From: Costus lasius
Taxonomy: Eukaryota > Streptophyta > Magnoliopsida > Zingiberales > Costaceae
Assembly: GCA_027563935.2 (NCBI GenBank)
Contig: CM050449.1
Coordinates: forward strand, 58,421,949-58,485,948
Reading direction: 5' to 3'
Length of the DNA: 64,000 bases
Positions 58,672 through 64,000 of the stretch are shown here, piece by piece (position 1 is the stretch's first letter; each line of letters starts with the position of its first letter). Below the pieces are notes generated by a model. It saw only the letters and a list, made by a program, of their open reading frames with translations. It made no database searches and was not told the origin of the DNA. The position numbers were made by a program, and so were the translations under genes.

Positions 58672-58868
58672 AGTTCCCAATGGTGTGGGAAATCCATATC
58701 TTGCAGGTGGTTTTTGGTTTCTGTTATATCTTCGTGGAGGTGCTCTAAAGAATTCTCCTCCGAAGAATTAATTTTGAAGTTATATTGTGATTCTGGAGGT
58801 AGCCCCAATGTGTAGAAATCATCTTGTGTAGAGTGTCTAGATGGGGACTTCTCCCATACTTCACTCAT
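58672..58868 (-). pseudogene. Internal 3' end of an NA-Gypsy-like element
   Basis: On the minus strand this encodes YTLGLPPESQ, then KINSSEENS, close to the HTLG-PPEP and KFNSPEENS phrases before the NA-Gypsy LTRs (39229-39315, 44390-44600). The frame (58614-58868) crosses the presumed LTR start, as it does in NA-Gypsy. The function of this peptide is unknown to me. Confidence 0.5.
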
Positions 58869-60262
58869 GCATCATAAATGAATTTAAGTGTCCCATTTAA
58901 GTTACTACATGAACCAATACAAGCTTCAAATCCCCAAGGCATGGATGAATATATAATGAAGATGAAATTAATAAGTTAAAGAGTGATGAGACTTGATGTA
59001 GGACAGGGGGTCTAAAACATTCAAACAATGAGTTTTGAAATCCGGTTTTGATAATATGTAGATAATAAAGAAAACTGATGTTAACTAACAAGATTTGAAA
59101 ACTAATTTTTTTTTTTTGTATTTTATAATAGTAAAGAAAAACCCAAAATTACAACTACTGAAAGTAGTAAATGCAGGAATTAAACTTGCTAGAAGTAAAC
59201 TTACAGAGCAGTCCTTGAGAATAGAAGGACTGTACGTCCCGATCTTCACCGGTCCAACTCTGATGGAAGGTGTAGGGTGGAGCTTACAAGCAATCACAGA
59301 AAGATCCGTACAAGTCACGGATTTTAATACAGAAGAAAGATCAAGGGGTGAGGTTAAGCCTCACAAATTCCCTTGCTAATCCTAAGTTACCTAGGGAGAG
59401 AGGGGGAGGAGAGGAGGAGGGGTTCGCCCCTCCTAGATCCACACCAAGCGCAAGCTGCAAAGTGGATGACTAAGGATTAGTGTAGAGGAGAGTTCTCAAA
59501 ACAAAGTGAAGAGATTAAGGGGAGAGACTTAGCCGAATAGGATGAAGACTCCATGATGCCAAGAGGAAGAGTTGTTCTTCTTCTTGCTCCAAACCGAGGA
59601 TGAAAGAGATCTCCTTGTAGTTGCGCACATGAAAGGGAGGAGAAGTCCTTCTTAGGGTCTCAGTGGGGGAGTTAGAAGAGGGTGAAGGCTCGGCTATAGG
59701 AAGAATTCTAACACTAACACAATTAATTAACCTAGGAAACTAGTAGACAATATTATTTCATCCAAAGTTGAGAAAACACATGTGAGAGGGGTACATTTAT
59801 AAGCGAGAAGAAGAGCTAGGGCAAGATAGTCATTGCTTCCTTGCGCCCTTTACAAAATTGGAGAGTTTTTGAAAATTGAAGACAAAGGGGGCTGGCGCAA
59901 ATTTGCTTGGAGAACTTCCTTCTTTGGTGAGCTTCATTTGGCAAGGCATTGAATGGGTGGGCTGGCGCTTCTTGTGTGGGCGAAGAGCTCCTTCCATGCT
60001 GGTTGCTTGGCGCATGGATGAAGGATACGAAATTCGAATCCCTTCCATAAGAGCTTGGGCGGCAACAAAAGATGGCAACATGTCTTCCTTTGATTTTGGA
60101 TCTTGATTGAGCTTTACTTTGATTTTGGATCTTGATGGATGAATTCGAATCCTTTCTCCTCTTGGGCTGGCGCATCTCTAGAATGGATGAGGGCTGAGTT
60201 GGTTGATTTCCTCATTAAAGGGGTGCTCAACAAAGATAGAAGTTGAGCTTGCAAGTAAGTTG
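58869..60262. other. Unassigned intergenic sequence
   Basis: I see no recognisable gene. There is a poly-T run near 59107-59118, a small repeat of a TTTGATTTTGGATCTTGAT phrase near 60090-60130, and short ORFs without domains (for example 59095-59379 and 59876-60106). It may be interior of the minus-strand element ending at 58672. Confidence 0.5.
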
Positions 60263-61974
60263 TGTTGGGGTATGCCCTTAAGGCTAATGTTTGAGGCCTT
60301 GGGATTCCATGAGTATCATGTATATAAACTCTTTTGTTTATAAAGGCAATGGTTGTTATTCAGGTTGTTACATTGTCTGCTGCAATATGTGTACTTCTGA
60401 ATAATGTCTCAAAGCTGTTCAGCTAGGCTGACATGCAGTTAAGTCCTTAGTCGAGATATCTTGGTAAACATGAGACAGCCTTGATATGATTGAGACTAAT
60501 GTGTGTTTTAATCTTATAGGATGCTTCGAGCATGGAATAAGATGTAGACTCATAGGTACATTGGATGTACTGGACAGACCCTATTAGGATATTCAATTGC
60601 TTGTCACAATGTGAATAATCCTTATGCTACAAGTGGCACATGTCCTCTGACTTGAGATCACTTGTGTTTCTAAATGATGATTGTCATTGTTTTGAGGTAG
60701 TTCAATATCATTTGAAATATAATGGTTATAGACTATCTTGGATAATGATCATGAGTCAGGTTAGGACACTAGTGATAGATATAGGATTGCCATCTCCTTA
60801 ATTGGAGTGAGATGTTCTGAAGGGCCCCCCCCCCCCCCTGAATGAGATGATTGAGAATGTGTATGGCCATACCCAGGTGACTATGTTCATCTGATCTAAT
60901 CATGCTCATCATATTGGAGTTACAGGCTTGACACGCTTGTCCAATAAGAACATCCAGTGGCAAAGGACACATGCATGCCTTGTGAAGTGGATTCACACTT
61001 GTGCTATGTTTTGGGTGTAATCTTGGAAGACTCTTTTCTTTATATCGGGAGACAGTGATGTGTTGCTAGATACCTCTCACTGATCGTGATAACGTAAGTT
61101 ATCGTTACCAACATTTAAAGGAAACCCTCAGGGTCGCACAATTTGATGATGTGGCTTACTTGAGTCAGATCGTGTGGACTGAATTGTTTTGGTTCAGTTT
61201 AAAGGAGTTTAAACTCTGATTGCAAGTGAGATCTGGCCTGATCATGTTTGATTGATTAGGGCTTGAAATTGGTAAGCTTCGATCGAGAGTAGTGATGCTA
61301 GATCGGTGAGATCAAAGGCATCAAGAGATGTACGGTTAGATCTCGAACCTTCATGGTTCAGATGAGATTTAGACCATGGCTTGGCTTGGTTCAATTTGAT
61401 CTTTGAACCGAAATCAATTAGACCGAATTCTATTTGAACCGGTTCACATATGTGTGAACGCATGGTTAAATCGAATTGGCGTTTTGGTTTGGTTCATAAG
61501 AGACATGAACGCTTGTAGTGATGACTTACCATTTTTGGAAGTGGAGGTTTCGGAAATGGTTTCTCAACGCTTCACTTTGGATGAGAACGTTGGTCTCTCT
61601 CTCAACTCAACGCCTCTTTCTCGGTGTGGAGAGTTTTGACGAGAACAAGGAGGAGTTCATCCACGCCAAGATCATCTCCTTTTTCCTTCATTCGATCAAG
61701 GACATCTTGGAGATCCTTGCTAGCACAAGGAGCAACAAGAAGCAAGTCAATTCTCATCTTGTGTGCGCATCTTGTGGAGGAGACCCTCTTCGATCTCTTC
61801 TTCCAAGGGACCATCCGAAAGATGGCTATGGTATGATCTACTCTTGATCTATTCAATCTATGATAGTTGATCATATGACATGTAAAAGATCATCAAACCC
61901 TTGCTACCGCTTGCAAAGTTTTATTTGCGCCATGCTTAGGGTTTGCGCCCCCCTCTCGAAAGGGGTTTCTTCCA
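60263..61974 (+). repeat. Copia-6 5' LTR
   Basis: TGTTGGGGTA to TTCTTCCA, about 1712 bp, with a C-run at about 60823-60838. The donor-like GTATGA begins at 61831 directly after ATG-GCT-ATG (61822-61830). The PBS TGGTATCAGAGC is at 61976-61987. Confidence 0.92.
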
Positions 61975-61987
61975 TTGGTATCAGAGC

Positions 61988-63739
61988 TGCGGTTGTATGT
62001 ATGGTTATATGATTGCTTTGTGATCCTTGTTTGCGCTCTAGCTTAGATCTTAACTTCATGCGAAAACTTGATGATGATGTCTTTCTTGTTGGCGCATGTA
62101 TGATGATGTGCGCATCTATCATGTTGAATGTTGTTGATGTTTTCTCAAAACAAACTAAATGACTTGCGCGCTCACCATTAGATCTAAGTGGCGCTTACTA
62201 TAAACCCTTAGACGGGTTGATGGGGTTGAAGTCACCCTCTAGGTTAGATCCAATAGTCTGATCAGACCATCTAACAGCCTAGATGGATCGACCAGATGGC
62301 ACCTGTGCGCAAGCACAAGGTGGCTATAGGTCGATTGCATCACAGGCGTGTAGCGAGGTCTGGTTGAGACAACCAGTGAACACACATGAGTTAGGCCCAG
62401 GGTCACACCCGCTTGCCAGAACTCATGTTGGTTGTTCAGCCCTTGGCGCATGCATGGTTGACCATTAGGTCAACTCGAGTCAGTTAGGACTTGGTGCATG
62501 CAAGGGCATGGATCTAACTAGATTGTTGAGTGGATCCCTATCAATGCACCGTTGTAAGGTTGTAGGGCACATAAGGAAATTAAAATTGATGCCTATGGGG
62601 TTTTCAAAATTTTATTTTCTTTGTAAGGGATAACATGATGATTGATTGATGCCATATGCTTGTTTATTTTATCTTATGTGGGATGCCCAATTTAATGTGT
62701 GCTGTGCTGGGGCCTGCGAGCCTGGAATTAAACTTGTAAATTAATTTGTTTTGTGATCTGCGAATCACATTTTTAATTAATTTATTGTATAATTGACCTG
62801 CGAGTCAAGCTTGTCTAGATAGATCAAAATGTATTTTGATTAGACAAGAGCTCAAAAGCACACATTGCAGAGGCGCATTCATCTGGTGGGCGCACCTGAG
62901 CTGCATTGAGCGCTAGGGCCCTGGGTTGGACCAGATGAGATGCAAAAGACCCAAGAAGCAAGTGAAGACTTAAGATAACTTAAGGTCTTACTTAGGGTTC
63001 ATGGGCTTTTACCACATAAGATCAGCATGCTTTCTATTTATTGCTTTTATAATTAGAATTGCATGAGTTTATCTTCTGCTATAGCCATAGGATTTGCCTG
63101 ATAGTAAGAAGATAAAAGACCGTTAAAATCCAACGCATAAATATCAAGCTCGTAAGCCTTCTGACGCGAAACCTCACTGTTCTGACTATCGTTGGAGCCG
63201 TGTTGTACCCACTCAGTGGGCACGTCCATCTATCTTCAGACGGTGCGGGATTTCACCTGCGTGTTACAGAGAAGGGATTTATCGCTTCTCGTTGCTCAGC
63301 ATAGCATGTGGTGGTCCAGGGAGTAGGTCGGGTCAGCTTGACCATGTAGGCTACATATGTGGCGCATATGGTAGCACATGGAGGCAGCCATCTGTGGGGT
63401 CAGAGATTGTGTTGTACCAACTCAGTTGGCACAGTCGGCTGGATTGCCCAGATGAAGGGGAATCGCACGGGTTGGCGATTGGCAGGGACTGCCTACCAGA
63501 AATTAGTGCTTGTATTCTCTGTGCATCTTATCTCGCCTGAGCGGGACGCGGAGACCAAGTATGAAATCTGGATCCTATCTCACTAAAAGAGTGTTACTCT
63601 TTCGGACTGTTTTAATGGATTTTTCAGTCAGATAAAATAGTGAGAAAAGAATCATTTCTTAAGTCCTGAATTGATTCTAAACATTGATACTGACCTTGCT
63701 GTTCTTGCATTGTTGTAGATTCCTGCAGCAACGAACACC
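61988..63739 (+). other. Copia-6 structured leader
   Basis: It has the same hairpins as Copia-1: GCAA-capped (62300-62322), CTGCGA loops (62711-62722, 62752-62769, 62793-62808), palindromic stems and AATCGC/GCGATT. The acceptor-like TTGTAG has its AG at 63717-63718. Confidence 0.7.
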
Positions 63740-64000
63740 ATGAGCTTCAATGTGCGATCCCTACTGGAAAGGGAGAAGTTTGCTAGGCCAAACTTCTCAG
63801 ACTGGTTCGGACACCTTAAGATCGTTCTTAAGGCAGAGAGGAAACTGTATGTCCTCGAGACGGCTGTGCCGCCTCAACCCGCTGCGAACGCCGCAAGGGC
63901 GGTTCGTGATGCCTATGAAAAGCACGTCAATGATAGCATTGATGTCGCTTGCCTGATGCTAGCGTCTATGACGCCACCGCTGCAGCGTCAGCATGAGGAT
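63740..64000 (+). CDS. Copia-6 gag, N-terminal part (cut by window edge)
   Basis: There are 87 open codons from ATG 63740 (MSFNVRSLLEREKFA onward) to the window edge, matching Copia Gag of Copia-1 and Copia-3. One visible change is Arg for Gly at residue 16. Whether the rest is intact cannot be seen. Seven in-frame codons (IPAATNT) lie between the acceptor-like AG and this ATG. Confidence 0.9.
   Translation, partial: MSFNVRSLLEREKFARPNFSDWFGHLKIVLKAERKLYVLETAVPPQPAANAARAVRDAYEKHVNDSIDVACLMLASMTPPLQRQHED

Larger units (their letters stand above)
60263..64000 (+). mobile_element. Copia-6: Ty1/copia retrotransposon, 5' part (leaves window)
   Basis: LTR, PBS, leader and gag start of the same family as Copia-1 and Copia-3. 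The five bases before the LTR are AGTTG (60258-60262); the partner duplication would be outside the window. Confidence 0.93.

Noticed and set aside
58985..59010. TGATGTAGGACAGGGGG at 58993 as another NA-Gypsy LTR start
   Set aside because: No matching LTR body or TACATCA end follows and the upstream sequence does not match the usual internal end.

Overview
The window is plant nuclear DNA made almost entirely of nested LTR retrotransposons. I recognise no host gene, tRNA, rRNA or CRISPR array. The evidence is four dated Ty1/copia and Ty3/gypsy insertions with 5-bp target duplications, primer-binding sites (PBSs) matching plant initiator-Met tRNA (TGGTATCAGAGC), about 3.3-kb LTRs of chromovirus (Tekay/Del-like) type, and a MITE. 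It looks like a repeat-rich, probably pericentromeric or intergenic block of an angiosperm. The species cannot be told from this sequence.

Layout. (1) 1-2468: 5' end (leader, PBS, LTR) of a Copia element on the minus strand, running off the left edge ('Copia-R'). (2) An old, decayed Copia element ('Copia-O') is split into 2469-3055 and 22295-23283 (LTR), 23284-24499 and 36656-37118 (leader) and 37119-39113 (gag/protease/integrase full of stops). (3) Copia-1 (3056-22294, target duplication GTTTG) sits in the Copia-O LTR. It contains a rearranged Gypsy chromovirus insert ('Gypsy-1', 8734-19496). (4) Copia-3 (24500-36655, target duplication GCAAT) sits in the Copia-O leader. It is very young, with near-identical LTRs, yet carries a 3066-bp solo LTR of another Gypsy family (30994-34059, target duplication TCTAC). 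(5) A non-autonomous Gypsy-like element ('NA-Gypsy', 39229-56302, LTR ends TGATGTA/TACATCA) keeps only a damaged protease-region ORF. Gypsy-2 (45784-55935, minus strand, target duplication CTCCC) is inserted in its 3' LTR. (6) 56303-60262 holds diverged tandem duplications, a 129-bp MITE with a related empty site, a probable minus-strand LTR remnant, and sequence I cannot identify. (7) Copia-6 (60263 to the right edge) has LTR, PBS, long leader and an open gag start.

All coding regions belong to transposons and nearly all are broken: frameshifts in Copia-1 and Copia-3, a missing gag-to-RT segment in both Gypsy copies, and nonsense codons in Copia-O and Gypsy-2.

The most unusual biology is in the Copia family's leader of about 1.75 kb between PBS and gag. 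It carries several stem-loops whose stems are kept while loops, bulges or pairs change. It is bracketed by a conserved splice-donor-like site in the LTR and an acceptor-like site 21 nt before the gag ATG. Joining the two would put an LTR-encoded ATG in frame with gag. A second point of note is an uninterrupted ORF (7623-9050) that fuses a Copia integrase to a Gypsy chromodomain-like tail. All comparisons were done by eye; identities and difference counts are approximate.
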